Positions 32,269 to 43,929 of a stretch of DNA of 64,000 nt are shown one piece after another (positions within the stretch are counted from its first letter, which is position 1; every line of letters begins with the position of its first letter). Origin of the DNA: Lumbricus terrestris (lineage: Eukaryota; Annelida; Clitellata; Crassiclitellata; Lumbricidae); assembly GCA_949752735.1 (NCBI GenBank), contig OX457040.1:4927870-4991869 (forward strand). The letters are read 5' to 3'. Below the pieces are notes generated by a model, which was given only the letters and a program-made list of their open reading frames with translations, did not search any database and had not been told where the DNA came from. The position numbers and the translations under genes are program-made.

Positions 32269-32763
32269 GATTTAATGTCAATAAACGATTATTATTATTA
32301 TATTATGGGAAAGTGCGTGAAATACGTTAAATTAAACAACAAGAATTAGGAACGACTTCCAGATTGTGAAGGTACGTTCGATCACTCCCAATTCACCGCA
32401 ATAGCCTACATAGACCTAACCATTATATACATGTTCGATTCATTTTTGGTTTGTAAACCAATATAGCCGCAACTAGAAATTGCAATGAAATTCATTACTG
32501 AATTTGTACTTAATACTTAATGTGTAACAGACTCCCGGAAAGGCTCATGGCACCATTAAATCATTAGTGACGTGTTTTTTTACGACATGATGATTATCCA
32601 GTGATCCCTCCGGCGAAGACAAAGCGTTTTGTAAGGCATGTAGAAACGTTCGATAGTCTCGCGATTTTCGCGACTTTTTGCCGTGAAATCTCGCGATTTT
32701 CGCGACTTTTTTTCCAGAACTCGCGACAATTTTTTTCCGAAATCTGGCAACCCTGGTGCTCAG

Positions 32764-33007
32764 CCGTTCATTCCTTCAATTCTAATCATATTGCGTTCAC
32801 TCAGTTATAATTAATATTATAATTGCACGAAAATAATTACGCCTAGTTCTGTTATTACACAAATTCACACAATGTCATCTCCTGTCTAGTAGTGTAGATA
32901 TTCCGCATGAACAATTGCAAATAAAAAACGTTTTACGAGGATTTTCTGGTATCTTGGTTAGGTCTTCATTAGTACATGTACGTAGTTTGGTCTGGTAGTT
33001 TACTTAA
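32764..33007 (+). repeat. Tandem duplication unit A, second piece
   Basis: Aligns to about 35,117-35,357 in unit B. The shared blocks are CGTTCATTYCTTCAATT, the CTCCTGTCT region and TGGTAGTTTAC. Confidence 0.7.
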
Positions 33008-34264
33008 CCCGCGAATGCCCAAGGGGGGTCCGACCGGACCCCAGGCCGGTTTTTTCCGGTTAGCTTTTTAACGGCTATAATAGATCTGCAAAAATACTTT
33101 TAGAACATCCTAAAACAACCCTTTGGGCATCGAATGGTATATTTTGCGTGAGTATTGTCCAACCCTGTACCCCACAACCACAGCATATACTAAGGGTACC
33201 GCAAGATATGCGGCTATTAGTCATACATGCGTATGGTTACTGGCCAATAAATAAATGGTCAACGCACTTCATATGAAATAAAGATTCATATAATTTGTTG
33301 AACTTAGATTTACCGACATTGTATGACTATGTTTAGCCTATGTTTGCAGCACATAATTTGGAAGCCTGCAATTCTGCGTAGGCCTATCACAGCAATAATT
33401 GCATACAACAGGCGTGCGTCAAAACGGAGGCTTAGGACAGTTCATACACACGGTGGCAACCGTTCTGTCAAGGTTACGCGAGTAAATGGCTCAGCTTTTC
33501 TTCTTAGCCGGTGATGTTGTAGACGGCAGTGGCCTACCCTTTTTACTCGACCAACAAGTAGGCCTCGGCCTAACACCACACAGTGACACAGCCGTTCGTA
33601 CTTCCCCTTCCTACGCAGTTGTTTGAAAATTACCACTTTCAATTGTGGCATGGTGTTATCAGGTCAGGAACACCTCTGAAATGTTTCTCTTGAAGCGGCG
33701 CTATACAAATTTGCAATTGCGATTACGATTTAGTCTACCATAATGCAACTGGTCCGTCGATAGCTGGAAGTGAGAGCAGCTGACTGGCATGCGGACGCGC
33801 CGGACGTATCATAGCTTCTTTCGGTAAATGACGCATGGAAGCATATAATGTGTATCACAAGATTTTTACTCTATTATTTTACACCAGATGGTGCCATTGT
33901 GATATAAGATACATCAAACGATTGAAAATTCATTTTGGATCACATAGAACTAAATTCTGTAACGATATTCCTATCCCTTCTCAAGATATTAACACGAAAA
34001 CAATAGGCATCCTTCGGTAAATCACGCAAGCAAGATTAAAAAGTGTATCACGAGATTTTTACACTCCTACTTTACACCAGGTGGTGCTATTGTGATATAG
34101 GATACATCAATCGATTGCAAATTCATTTGGGATCACACAGAACCAAATTCTGTAACGATATTCCAGTCCCTTCTCAAGATATTCAAAAAAACGTTGGGGT
34201 CCGCGCGGACCCGCCCCCCCCTTTGGGCCTTCGTGTACCAAAAAATACCCTTGGCACTCGAGTG
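33008..34264. mobile_element. piggyBac-like element, 1,257 bp, with empty paralogous site
   Basis: TTAA lies on both sides (33,004-33,007 and 34,265-34,268). The ends CCCGCGAATGCCCAAGGG and CACTCGAGTGCCAAGGG are related but imperfect inverted repeats. GC-rich subterminal palindromes (GGGGTCCGCGCGGACCC type) occur near both ends. Unit B at 35,355 reads TTTACTGAAAACTATTG, the empty site with TTAA changed to TGAA. The interior holds a LINE tail (33,640-33,730) and a direct repeat of about 185 bp (33,822-34,000, 34,013-34,190). No transposase. Confidence 0.82.
33640..33730 (+). mobile_element. LINE 3' tail fragment inside the piggyBac-like element
   Basis: GGAACACCTCTGAAATG and GAAGCGGCGCTATACAAATT followed by a GCGATTACGATT tail. 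A decayed copy of the second LINE family end. Confidence 0.6.
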
Positions 34265-34970
34265 TTAAAACTATTGAGTTGGTGTTGGTCGTCATTGTGT
34301 ACGCCATATTGTTTTCCCATGAAACCGCACAAAATTTTACCTGCTAACCGAGATTTTCGTTTTCAGTAGGGTCAAATATTAGACTAGAAACGTGCGTTAG
34401 CAAATTGTTAAATGATTTGCTTCTAACAGTGTAATTTTCATTTTCCAAGCTTGGTCCAAATGGCGGCCATCTTTTTTCCCGCCAAAATGAGACCACTTGC
34501 CGTGTCGTACAACTTTTACTATGTTCTTCACCAGACTCAAGACACCAAAAAAATCATCATAAAATGTTTTCTTGCATTGTTTTGGGTTCACCGGTGTTTG
34601 TATTAGTTTGATACATACAGGCCTTTAATAATTAACGCCACTTGTTGCTACCCAGTATACATAGCATCTTTGAAACTGACTTAAAGGTGTTTAATGTGCG
34701 GATAACCGTAATCAATTGCGACTGAAATGTGTTGATCGTGAGGTCGAACGCTTTTCTTTTTTAGACTGAAGATCCTTAGATTGTTAGAGGTAGTCAGCTG
34801 GACATAAACAAAAACATTTTAAATGGTACTTGTCAATATCGTCAGGTGAAATAACCGACAAGTAGCCGATGTACCAAATCTTCTTTGTTAGCGCTTGTAG
34901 TGCATTGCGTGCACTCGTCGAACTGTAATTACATATAAATATAGATTTATATACACTTAAATATCAGAAG
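34265..34970 (+). repeat. Tandem duplication unit A, third piece, including YY1-like repeat
   Basis: Aligns to 35,358-36,090. It includes the diverged YY1-like repeat (34,290-34,600, with AAATGGCGGCCATCTTTT at 34,448) and a block with AAAGGTGTTTAA at 34,685 and GATCCTTAGATTGTTAGA. No gene recognised. Confidence 0.7.
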
Positions 34971-34975
34971 ACCGC

Positions 34976-36090
34976 ATGGACTTAGGATCGCTTCCTGCCA
35001 CCATCCCATCGAATGGTTCAGCCTCTCATTCGCCAGGAGTCACTGCTAAAGGTACAAGTGAAGACGATGAGCGACTTACATGGAAACCAAACGTAAATTC
35101 GACTCTCGCAATCACTTGTGATCAGTCGTTCATTTCTTCAATTGTAATCATACTACGAATTTACAAATCAATGCAGTTACACGAAAATATTTATGCTTAG
35201 TCTTGTTACTACGCGAATTTACAAATCAATTTACAATTCTCCTGTCTTGTAGGGTAGATATGTCGCATAACCCCAACAATTGTAAGAACACTTTTATGAG
35301 GATTTGATGGTGTTTTGGTTAGGTCTTCGTCAGGTTAAGTAGTTTGATCTGGTAGTTTACTGAAAACTATTGAGTTGGTGTTGGTCGTCCGAGATTTTCG
35401 TTTTCAGTAGGGTCAAATTAGTCTAGTACCTTGCTCATGAGTGCTGTAATACGCCGAGCAAATTTCTGTCCAGGGTAACGGACTCTGTTGTCATAGACCC
35501 TGGTCAAATCGGATCCATCCATCTAGAAACGTGCGTTAGCAAATTGTTTAATGATTTGCTTCTAACAGCAACATTTTCATATTCCAGGCTTTGTCCAAAT
35601 GGAGGTCATCTTTTTCCCCGCCAAAATTAGACCATTTTTGCCGTGTCGGACAACTTTTACTATGTTCTTCGCCAGACTCAAGACACCAGAAAATCATCAT
35701 AAGATGTTTTCTTGCAAATTTTGTTTGTTTCACATTTTAGTAGAATGATCTAACCAAGCAGGAAAGAATTAATATCATTTTTGCTACCAAGTATACATAG
35801 CACATTTGAAACTGATTAAAAGGTGTTTTAAATGGAAATCCGTAATCAAAACTAATGCGACTGGAACAGTTGAACGCTTTCATTTTTATACTTAAGATCC
35901 TTAGATTGTTAGACGTAATCAGTTGGACATGAACGAAACATTTAAAATGGTGCTTTTCGATATCGTCAGGTGAAATAACCGACAAATAACCGATGAACCA
36001 GATCTTCTTTGTTAGCGCCTTTAGTGCATTTCGTGTGGGCTGCTCGTCGAACTATTTACAAAATAATTGAGATTTCTATACACATGGGTT
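34976..36090 (+). repeat. Tandem duplication unit B (uninterrupted)
   Basis: The second copy of the local duplication, free of the two large DNA transposons that hit unit A, but carrying a 95-bp retroposon at 35,427-35,521. Comparison of A and B gives the empty sites of both large insertions. Divergence between A and B is substantial, so the duplication predates the insertions. Confidence 0.75.
35427..35521 (+). mobile_element. Short structured retroposon, copy 2
   Basis: Inserted at TCTAG in the YY1-like repeat; TCTAG is present on both sides (35,422-35,426, 35,522-35,526). Unit A at 34,379 shows the site without it (TTAGACTAGAAACG). It has the same two stems as copies 1 and 3 and ends in GGATCCATCCA. 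Confidence 0.75.
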
Positions 36091-36224
36091 TAGCTGGGTA
36101 TCAATATCGATTATCGATGGATATCGTCTCTCGCAAACGGCAGAGCAACTACACGTACTTCTATGAACGAAGCAGCGGTCATTGTGATATTGCATGGACA
36201 ACTCTTCTATCATCAGATCTGGTA

Positions 36225-36427
36225 GCCGGTTATCTCTCGTCCTCTCTTGAATCGTGACAACCTGCCTCCATCGACTGCTACATCTTCCGTTGCTAGACTC
36301 AAACCGACATCCAGCTCACCTCTGGCCCATGATGGACTGGCTGTGTCTGATCAGCGTGCCTCCACGGTCCACCTCGTCCTGTTCTGCCTGCTTCAGCGTC
36401 TTTTGATGCCGAAAATGGCGATGTAAG
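36225..36427 (+). other. GC-richer open frame, unidentified
   Basis: One frame runs about 65 codons (NRDNLPPSTATSSVARLKP and on) to a TAA. It is Ser/Pro-rich and GC-richer than its surroundings, but has no start, domain or clear splice sites. It may be an exon or retroelement scrap. Confidence 0.2.
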
Positions 36428-37700
36428 CTTATGTATGCAAACTTCAGAATTCAGTGTAAACTTAAACGTAAGTGAAAATTACGCATCATATTGCCAATAA
36501 AATAAGTTAATCCGGGTGTGAAGATATGAACATAGTTGAATCCATGCTTTGCTGAACAGGATTTAAATGCAAAGATTGAATCTGGACAAAAGAATCTTAA
36601 TCTGAGTATTTTAAAATCTAATATCAAATTGACATAAGAAGTAGGCTACTGCATCGTTGAAAGAGAGCGCAGTCAACACTTGAATTTTATCACGTGTTAG
36701 ATCCGTTTAAACACTTTCAAATTCCGCAACAGACGTTTGGATCTGCATTTAATTTTTTCGTTTCTTAAAAGATGAATGAATGAGTATTATAATTTATTAT
36801 AGGCTACGCGAATGATCTTTGCTATAAACACAGTGTCATCAAACCACTCATACCCATGATCGGTTTAAACGACTTTTCTTTTCATCAGATAATCAGACGC
36901 CGTCGAAAAAAACCCAACGAAAAAACCCAAGTTCGTCCCCCCAAAAAATCCATTTCCTAAGTTCGGATAAAAAATTCCAAGATCTTGTGAAATAACCCGA
37001 TGAGTGGCAACCCTGGTTTTAGGTAAATTAAATTTCAACTGAAGTACAAATCTTATAAAGCATTGTGACGAAATGTTTAAGGGTGTGTTATTAGACAGAT
37101 CTAAGATCTTAATCTACTCCATTGATTTTGTGCTGGCCAAACTGTTTGTGAATTGTCAGTGGGAAAATCCACTGATTATGATTATGATTATGATTTACAG
37201 AATTCTCGAGATTAATCCGTAATCTATTAACGAAATACGTCGCTATTCAACCAAATCACCTTATTGTCTTTCTCTTGAGTGATAGCCCTACCTAAGACTA
37301 TATCTAGGCTTTGTGAATGAGATTTTTCAATTGCTTAACTTAATATTTTGGCTATTCACTACATCCTTTTAAGTGGTGCTAACTGGACATTACCATCACA
37401 ATAGAAAGTAGCGCTTATGGCCGCAAACTGTCGATAATAACTTCGAATTTCGGACAATTAAAGTTGGAATTGTCTGATCAAAAATAGATGAATAATAGTG
37501 AAAACATTCCTTCACATTCACTGATATACTTGAGATAGCATTCGATCAACTTCGCATTTCAAGTATAAGACTTAGCTGAATCAAACAGCTACAATAGAGG
37601 CATGAGATTATAAATATTGCTACGAAAATCGTTTAAAAGGTGTTTAACATAGTGTGCTGATTAATATTAATAATAATTTTTTCCAACAATCCGGCTGACA
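36428..37700. other. No gene; possible hAT-type end
   Basis: GGCAACCCTG at 37,006-37,015 resembles the right end of the element at 30,866 but no left end or duplication is visible. GGGTGTGTTA (37,082) and AAAGGTGTTTAAC (37,639) are recurrent-word variants. A TGATTA microsatellite at 37,177-37,196 may be a LINE tail. Confidence 0.4.
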
Positions 37701-37814
37701 GATCGCAGACACGTTACAGTGTACAGTTATGCAGTTGAAACAATGTACAGGAACTCAGATCACAGAATACGCAAATTTGCTAACAGAACTGACAGATTAT
37801 CGGCGATTATTGCA

Positions 37815-37846
37815 GACTACTAAGCAACGTCGGGTGATTCAGCTAG
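37815..37846 (+). mobile_element. Probable Helitron 3' end, degraded
   Basis: AAGCAACGTCGGGTGATTCAG then CTAG (37,843-37,846) and a host T. It looks like a decayed form of the CCGGGCAACGCCGGG hairpin end. The 5' boundary is unknown. Confidence 0.5.
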
Positions 37847-37849
37847 TGT

Positions 37850-39560
37850 AAATATATCATTGACGTTAGCTTATAGGCCACTACTCGAAGGACGATGAAT
37901 ATACTTGCTATCGGACGCAATTGTTTCCATTTAAATTAAAATCGTAAATAGGCATGCATCATGGTTGGTTGATTATTTGCTAGAAGTATATTACACCTCG
38001 TGCATCGTGGGCAATAATATTATCTACGGCGAATAGACTGCCGTCTTCGCCTGTCCGCGTTTGTTGACATTTCGTCAAGTCATTCATTCGCATTCTGAAA
38101 CTCCAGTGTTGTCGATTATTCTATCACAATTTTTAAAGTATCAGCTAGATTTTCATGCCGTTTGATGTATTCGATAGCCTACTGTATATAGGCTGACCAT
38201 TTATAGACCAGCCAAATTGCAGAATAATCAAGTAATGATTGCTAAGGACTTTCATGACACAAATATTCCGAAACTTTGTGTTCGATTTTCTCAATTGTTA
38301 TAATTTACCAAATTGCACATTGAAAAGGCTATCACTTCTGTTAGGAAGTCACAGTGCGTATGATACGGTCAATGGAAGATAGCCGATATTTTCATTCTGT
38401 AGAAAGCATTTTGAAGCAGAATAACAGTAGAATATGACTGACTAAAAAAGTAAAATTCGACATGTGGCGGGTTTTGACCACCAGTGTCACAGATGGGTTA
38501 AAATTTGCATCACGTGGTGTGTAACAACTAAAATCGAACTGTCCGGATCCGAATTTCCACGCGCTTCTCCTTCAAGTCCTCCGGAATGGATTATAAAGAT
38601 TCTAACAACAATTCCGCTAAGTCATGAATTCAATCTTATCGGGCACTCTGTAGCCTACTTCGAATGGATAGACTTTGTAGCATCGGCTAGACTTACTAAT
38701 GAACTGGCGACTCTTCGAACACAACACCATTGTGAAGCGAGTGTCAGTAGCGCTGATTACAGCTGCTAATAACTGACGGGCCGTTTTTGGCTTATCCTGA
38801 TTCAATGGCAGTAATTCAACATCAACTGTCTATTTTAACATCAACAACGTAACAGACGGACATGGCTGCAGCAACTTTATTTCATTATTATTACTATTAG
38901 CTTTATTATTACTTCTGTGTATTATTTTATATCTCAGACCTGTAACTTGGTGCGTTCTGTCACCCTGATTGTCCCACTTTGAAATTAAACGAATATACTA
39001 GGCCTACTACTAATTGATCCTCTTATATCGATCGCTTAGGATAAATTTCTTTTATAGGATTTAATTTAATTTCATTACTATGGCAATTTTTCCAAGTGAT
39101 TTTTTAGTGGGTAAGCCTACTTGGAAGGTGCTATTAATATTATTTCGTTGGATGCTAGCACTATAATGAACTTGAGTTAGTAAACAGTTCCTCTAATTCA
39201 TTCGTTTCGTTTTGACTTCTCGCCGCTGCGGGTGAACTAATCTTTTGGCTCCAAATTGAATTAAATGCTCCTGACAAATTAATATATATGCTTCTAATAT
39301 GTAAATAAAGGTGTGCGTATTTTGTCACTTAATCCGTATCATCAAAATGTTTTATATACATCTTGTGACATCGCCATGATCATGGACATTGGAAAAAACC
39401 AGACAACACAGTTGCCAATCTGGATGTTTATTGTTTAATAAAACTAGAAATCACCTGGAAGAGGACAGAAAAGTCACAGGAAATTTAATTAAATAATGAT
39501 TATAATAATAATATATATTCGTTTTATTGAGTTCTTGCTGACATACCGCAGCCAGTTAAG
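37850..39560. other. No gene recognised
   Basis: A frame at 38,464-38,769 has no recognisable domain and a random-looking composition. AAAGGTGTGCG is at 39,309. No shared repeats noted. Confidence 0.4.
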
Positions 39561-39569
39561 TATGCTCTT

Positions 39570-39773
39570 ATGTTGTGCATCTTTTTTCAAGATTCACTGA
39601 AGAAGAATTTCTTTCGCTGTGAAATGGGGTGGTGCGAAAGGCTAAACATGAAGCTGGACAGAAATTCACACTGTCTTTTGACTTCAGAATGTGGTGCACA
39701 TAGATTAAATTTATGTAGTGTTCTAGATATTGATGAAAACACTCTCTTTTTAACACTGTCAAATTTCCCATAA
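39570..39773 (+). CDS. Short open frame, unidentified
   Basis: 67 codons. The Cys/His/Leu-bearing middle (CERLNMKLDRNSHCLLTSEC) looks more protein-like than nearby frames. It lies just upstream of a retroelement-like 3' end split by the hAT-like insertion at 39,841, so it may be that element's C-terminus. No family recognised. Overlapping minus-strand frames of similar length weaken the case. Confidence 0.2.
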   Translation: MLCIFFQDSLKKNFFRCEMGWCERLNMKLDRNSHCLLTSECGAHRLNLCSVLDIDENTLFLTLSNFP

Positions 39774-39789
39774 AACATATAATCAGATT

Positions 39790-39840
39790 GAACACAATGT
39801 TACAGTGCGTAGGATATTCTAAAACACTTTGACATTGATT
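39790..39840 (+). mobile_element. Left part of a retroelement 3' end, split by a hAT-like insertion
   Basis: TAAAACACTTTGACATTGATT matches the minus strand at about 61,310-61,345 and continues at 42,067 after the insertion. See the right part at 42,067-42,175. Confidence 0.7.
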
Positions 39841-42066
39841 CAGGGCTTTTTTAAAGGAATTTTTAGAACTGCACTACTTCCATGGGCGAAGTTTGGTTGC
39901 CGATCTGAGGAAGGGGGGCTAAAACAAAATTCGGCCAAAGCAGTTGATGACCTTTTGTTGGTCATTGAGTTGAAAATCTCATAAAAACATACCATTTTTC
40001 CGGACAGTGGTAGTTCTTTTAAAAGTCCATTGTTTTGAAATGTCCATAATTGCAATTATAATAAAAAAGGTAGGCAATTGAAAATGTGTGCCAAAAAAAA
40101 ATTAATTTTTCTCCAAAACTTGACGTACTACAAGAAAAACAAAAACACCACTGCACTCAGTGTTAATTGCAATTATAGTAAAAAAGGTGTGCAATTGCAA
40201 ATGACATTGTGTGCCAAAATTAAATATTTCAGTTTTCTCAAAAACCTAGGTCCTACAAGAAAAACAAAAACACCACTGCACTCAGCATTAATTGCAAATA
40301 TAGTAAAAAAAGGTGTGCAATTGAAAATGAGTGCCAAAATTAAATATTTCAGTTTTCTCAAAAACCTGACGTGCTACATGAAAAACAAAAAAACAACTGC
40401 ACTCAGCATTAATTGCAATTATAGTAAAAAAAGGTGTGCAATTGCAAATATGTGCCAAAAATAAATATTTCAGTTTTCTCAAAAACCTGACGTACTACAA
40501 GAAAAACAAAAACACCACTGCACTCAGCATTAATTGCAATTATAGTTTAAAAAAAGGTGTGCAATTGCAAGTGTGTGCCAAAATTAAATATTTCAGTTTT
40601 CTTAAAAACCTGACGTACTACAGGAAAAACAAATGCACTCACCATTAATTGCAATTAGAGTAAAAAAGGTGTGCAATTGCAAATGTGTGCCAATATTGAA
40701 TATTTCAGTTTTCTCGAAATCCAGACGTGCTACAAAAAAGACAAAACACCACTGCATTCAGCATTAATTGCAATTATAGTAAAAAAAGGTGTGCAATTGC
40801 AAATGTGTTCCCAAATTAAATAATTCTGTTTTCTCGAAAACCAGACGAGCTTCAAAAAAAACAAAGCGCCACTGCATTCAGCATTAATTGCACTTATAGT
40901 AAAAAAAAGGTGTGCAATTGCAAATGTGTGCAAAAATTAAATATTTCAGTTATTTCAAAAACTTGACGTGATACAAGAAAAACAAAAACACCACTGCAAT
41001 CAGCATTAATTGCAATTATAGTAAAAAATGTGTGCAATTGCAAATATGTGCCAAAATTAAATATTTCAGTTTTCTCAAAAACCAGACGTGCTTCAAAAAA
41101 AAAACAAAGCTCCACTCCATTCAGCATTAATTGCAATTATATAAAAAAGGTGTGTAATTGCAAATGTGTACCAAAATTAAATATTTCAGTTTTCTCAAAA
41201 ACTTGACGTGCTACAAGAAACTCAAAACACCACTGCATTCAGCATTAATTGCAATTATATTTAAAAAGGTGTTCAATTGCAAATGTGTTCCAAAATTAAA
41301 TATTTAAGTTTTCTCAAAAACCAGACGTGCTACAAAAACACAACAATTATACTGTGGCAGCTGAGATCTGTGTCTACATGTAGTTGTATCACAAGACGTG
41401 TCACGCCATCTGGTGCAAAGTTTGATCTTGAGCCGAATTGATATAATTATGCAATGTCGCCTTTGCCAGCTTGCCACTGCGCAATATCATTCGGTTTCAG
41501 GCGGTCATCAATGCTATTGCTCGCCTAGTCCTGCGATTAAATAAAATTACTTACAAATTTACTTACAATGAGTGCACACCAGTGTCATTAAATATCAAAT
41601 AGCATACTGTCAAGTTTTTTAAAAACTGAAAAGTTGACAAATTAATTGAAATTATTCCAGAATCTTGCAGCGCTCGTACACATGTCTAGTGATTTTAGCG
41701 AGATAACGCTACGCCAACTTGCGAAAGAAACTAAGAAGGACTCATCACACGTACACTGGTTTACAGCCTCGAGTGGGCGATAAATTTTCCTCCCACTCAG
41801 TTCTTCTACTGTAAGCAGAGTCGCAAAATGAGTTATTTGTTTAGTTAGGCTGGTTTTCAAAGTGTAGCTACAAACTTCAATCACAAAACTTGCATTAAAA
41901 CTACTATAGGCTTCTTTGAAAGTTTTTTTAGACTGGCATGTTATTCCAATTCGGATGACAATGAAATATAAAATTATTTTTTAGCTGCACAAAAATGCTT
42001 TTACAAATGCACAAATCCATTTAGAACTGCACATTTTGTGTAGAACTGCACGTTAAAAAAGCCCTG
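39841..42066. mobile_element. hAT-like element, 2,226 bp, carrying an 11-unit tandem array
   Basis: Inverted ends CAGGGCTTTTTTAA are flanked by an 8-bp duplication, CATTGATT (39,833-39,840 and 42,067-42,074). The intact paralogue on the minus strand at about 61,321-61,300 reads CATTGATTGGATG without insertion. Subterminal AACTGCAC words occur at both ends. No transposase gene. More than half of the element is the tandem array at 40,065-41,340. Confidence 0.9.
40065..41340 (+). repeat. Tandem array, about 120-bp unit, 11 copies
   Basis: The anchor GCAATTG recurs at 40,074, 40,191, 40,317, 40,438, 40,561, 40,673, 40,793, 40,914, 41,034, 41,154 and (changed) 41,273. Spacing is 112-126 bp. Each unit has AAAAGGTGTGCAATTGCAAA, GTGTGCCAAAATTAAATA, TTTCAGTTTTCTCAAAAACC and CAGCATTAATTGCAATTATA blocks. 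Open frames across it on both strands arise from periodicity and A/T richness. Confidence 0.95.
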
Positions 42067-42175
42067 CATTGATTGAATATAGAAATTATGTACGTTTGTT
42101 TATTATACTTTGTATGTACACCAAAATGCGGATAGCAATTGGTATATTAAAGAATATTCTTATCTTATCTTATTT
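42067..42175 (+). mobile_element. Right part of a split retroelement 3' end
   Basis: GATATAGAAATTATGTACG-like sequence, ACACCAAAATGCGGATAGC, GGTATATTAAAGAATATTC and then a TCTTA microsatellite. It matches 61,206-61,320 on the minus strand closely. The microsatellite tail points to a LINE family distinct from the other two; no coding part is identified. Confidence 0.75.
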
Positions 42176-43110
42176 TTAACATACATTTGAATCTAAATCT
42201 GTTTATTTAAGTAATAAATTCTTTAACAATTTAATAAGAAATAATTGAGGTTTTGACATGCAATTATAATTGTCGTACGTTTGCATTTCCAATGCAATAA
42301 ATCAACAAAGTCAAATAAACAGGGAAAATGAGGGTTTTTGCCTCCCACCCTGGTCCTAATGATGGCAGTGATTCGCTGACCCCCCAATGACCAATGTCGG
42401 GTTGACACCGACCCCTGCGAAGGATTGGGGTAGATTGCTTCAAAACTGTGGCCGTGCATAGCTAACAACGAAAAAAATCGTTACTAAAATGTATATGTAA
42501 GCTTGAGAACATGATCTTGAACAACAGCTTGTTTGAGTTGAGGAGGCACATAATGAGGATCAGTGGAAATGTTCATGTAGTGAAGTTTGAGCGATGAAGC
42601 CATGATGGACTCGACGTTGGCACCGACCATGCCTGGCTGTTGGTCTCCATCCCTCAGGCGGCGGACCTCCGACCATAAGCGGCGAGAACCACGTTTCAAG
42701 CCCACAAAAGATGTTGCGACCAGCTCTGGTGTCATTTCCATACATAATTATGGCTGTGTGAGTAGTTCCTCTTTTAATTATAATTATTAATGCTCTCTGT
42801 CGAAGCGTTTGCCTTTAGATTTAGTTTAAAAATCGCAAATATTTAAGCTATCTATTAGCAACCATTATCTATTTAAAAGGTGTTTAAAGCGGGGTTCGTC
42901 AGCAACGAAGTCGGACAGTCTCAACCGATTTTAGCTCATCTTAAAAGTCACTTTATGTCTGTCACCAGCTTTGATATCGCTCAAGATCCCCAGATTTATT
43001 CTGCAATCAAAATAATTATAAGTAAGAGGAAAATCACAGATTCATTTAAATGAATTTCCACTTCTGTTGATATCATCTTCACATCTTCACATCATCATAT
43101 ACATGTAATT
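42176..43110. other. No gene recognised
   Basis: A GC-richer patch at 42,340-42,460 and overlapping frames on both strands at 42,484-42,790 show no family. AAAGGTGTTTAAA is at 42,876. Confidence 0.4.
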
Positions 43111-43114
43111 TACT

Positions 43115-43590
43115 TTATAAATGCAATCAGGTTTCGTCATGTCAACAATACCACACTGAAGATGTTTGATCCAAGTCATGTTGGCGACGGCCAATTTCTT
43201 TTAGAAGATCGATGTGGCGGCGCGAAGTTTGTGGAAATGGATATTCCACGTGTAGCTTGAAAAACTACAACCGTAGTTACATGTGCCTTTATAGTCGACT
43301 TTTTTATGACGTTAACTAAGTAATTCAAAGTTACAATGTCTAATATGCACAATGATTTTTAAGCTTAGATATTGCTACTTTTAGAACAAGCCAGAATCCA
43401 AAATTGTTCGCTTGTTACCATGATTTTATTTTGTCAACCAGCAGAATAGGTGCATTTGAGGCTTCTGACAAGTTTATATATCATATGGTGTTCTATTATT
43501 AAAGGTGTGTCAGCTTAGTTAATTAAATCAATAGTTTTAATCAACATCTCATGGCATCCCCATTAACTTAGACCGACACACATTTTTTGC
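43115..43590 (-). repeat. Dispersed repeat, partner of 25,380-25,915
   Basis: Inverted relative to the partner. It contains AAAGGTGTGTCAG at 43,505 at the position equivalent to the CACACCTTG word in the partner, showing that the word is an old part of this family. Confidence 0.65.
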
Positions 43591-43929
43591 GTGTCTATGC
43601 GTCATTTCTTCGGTATTAAGATGAATAACGCACTGATAAGCATTAATTTTGGGCGTTAATTAAAGGTTTTCTTATTGTTTGGTTCGAGTTCATAAGCATA
43701 TTAAAAAAATTACATGATAAAAGTTCCTTTACCACCTTGTGACTATTATACCAGCATGAGAAAGACCATAAAGGCTTGGCACCCGCTAATGTTTAATCTG
43801 TGCATAGTGCAATGTGTTGGGATGTGTGTTCGAAAGCCCTCTGTATGATTCAGTGGCCTTGAAAAAGGTCGTTTCTGTGTGTCGGTGATGCATCAATATT
43901 TTATTGGCCAGCCATTGTTCTTCAACACT

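Larger units (their letters stand above)
30866..32755. mobile_element. hAT-like element, 1,890 bp
   Basis: The ends CAGGGTTGCCAGGTCG and CAGGGTTGCCAGATTT (right end on the minus strand) are flanked by an identical 8-bp duplication, GTGCTCAG (30,858-30,865 and 32,756-32,763). The unduplicated copy at about 35,125 reads GTGATCAGTCG, an empty site. Eight-bp duplications with CAG ends are typical of hAT. Both subterminal regions are rich in TCGCGA words. No transposase gene. A second element is nested at 31,600-32,268. Confidence 0.9.

Noticed and set aside
36940..37015. Complete hAT element ending in GGCAACCCTG
   Set aside because: No matching left end or 8-bp duplication could be found, so only a possible end is noted in the spacer entry.
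38464..38769. 101-codon frame as a gene
   Set aside because: No domain, unremarkable composition, no splice or promoter context, and an overlapping frame on the other strand.
40078..41136. Several frames of 60-130 codons on both strands that resemble each other
   Set aside because: They are translations of the 120-bp tandem array. Similarity reflects the repeat; frames shift with unit length and there is no start conservation.
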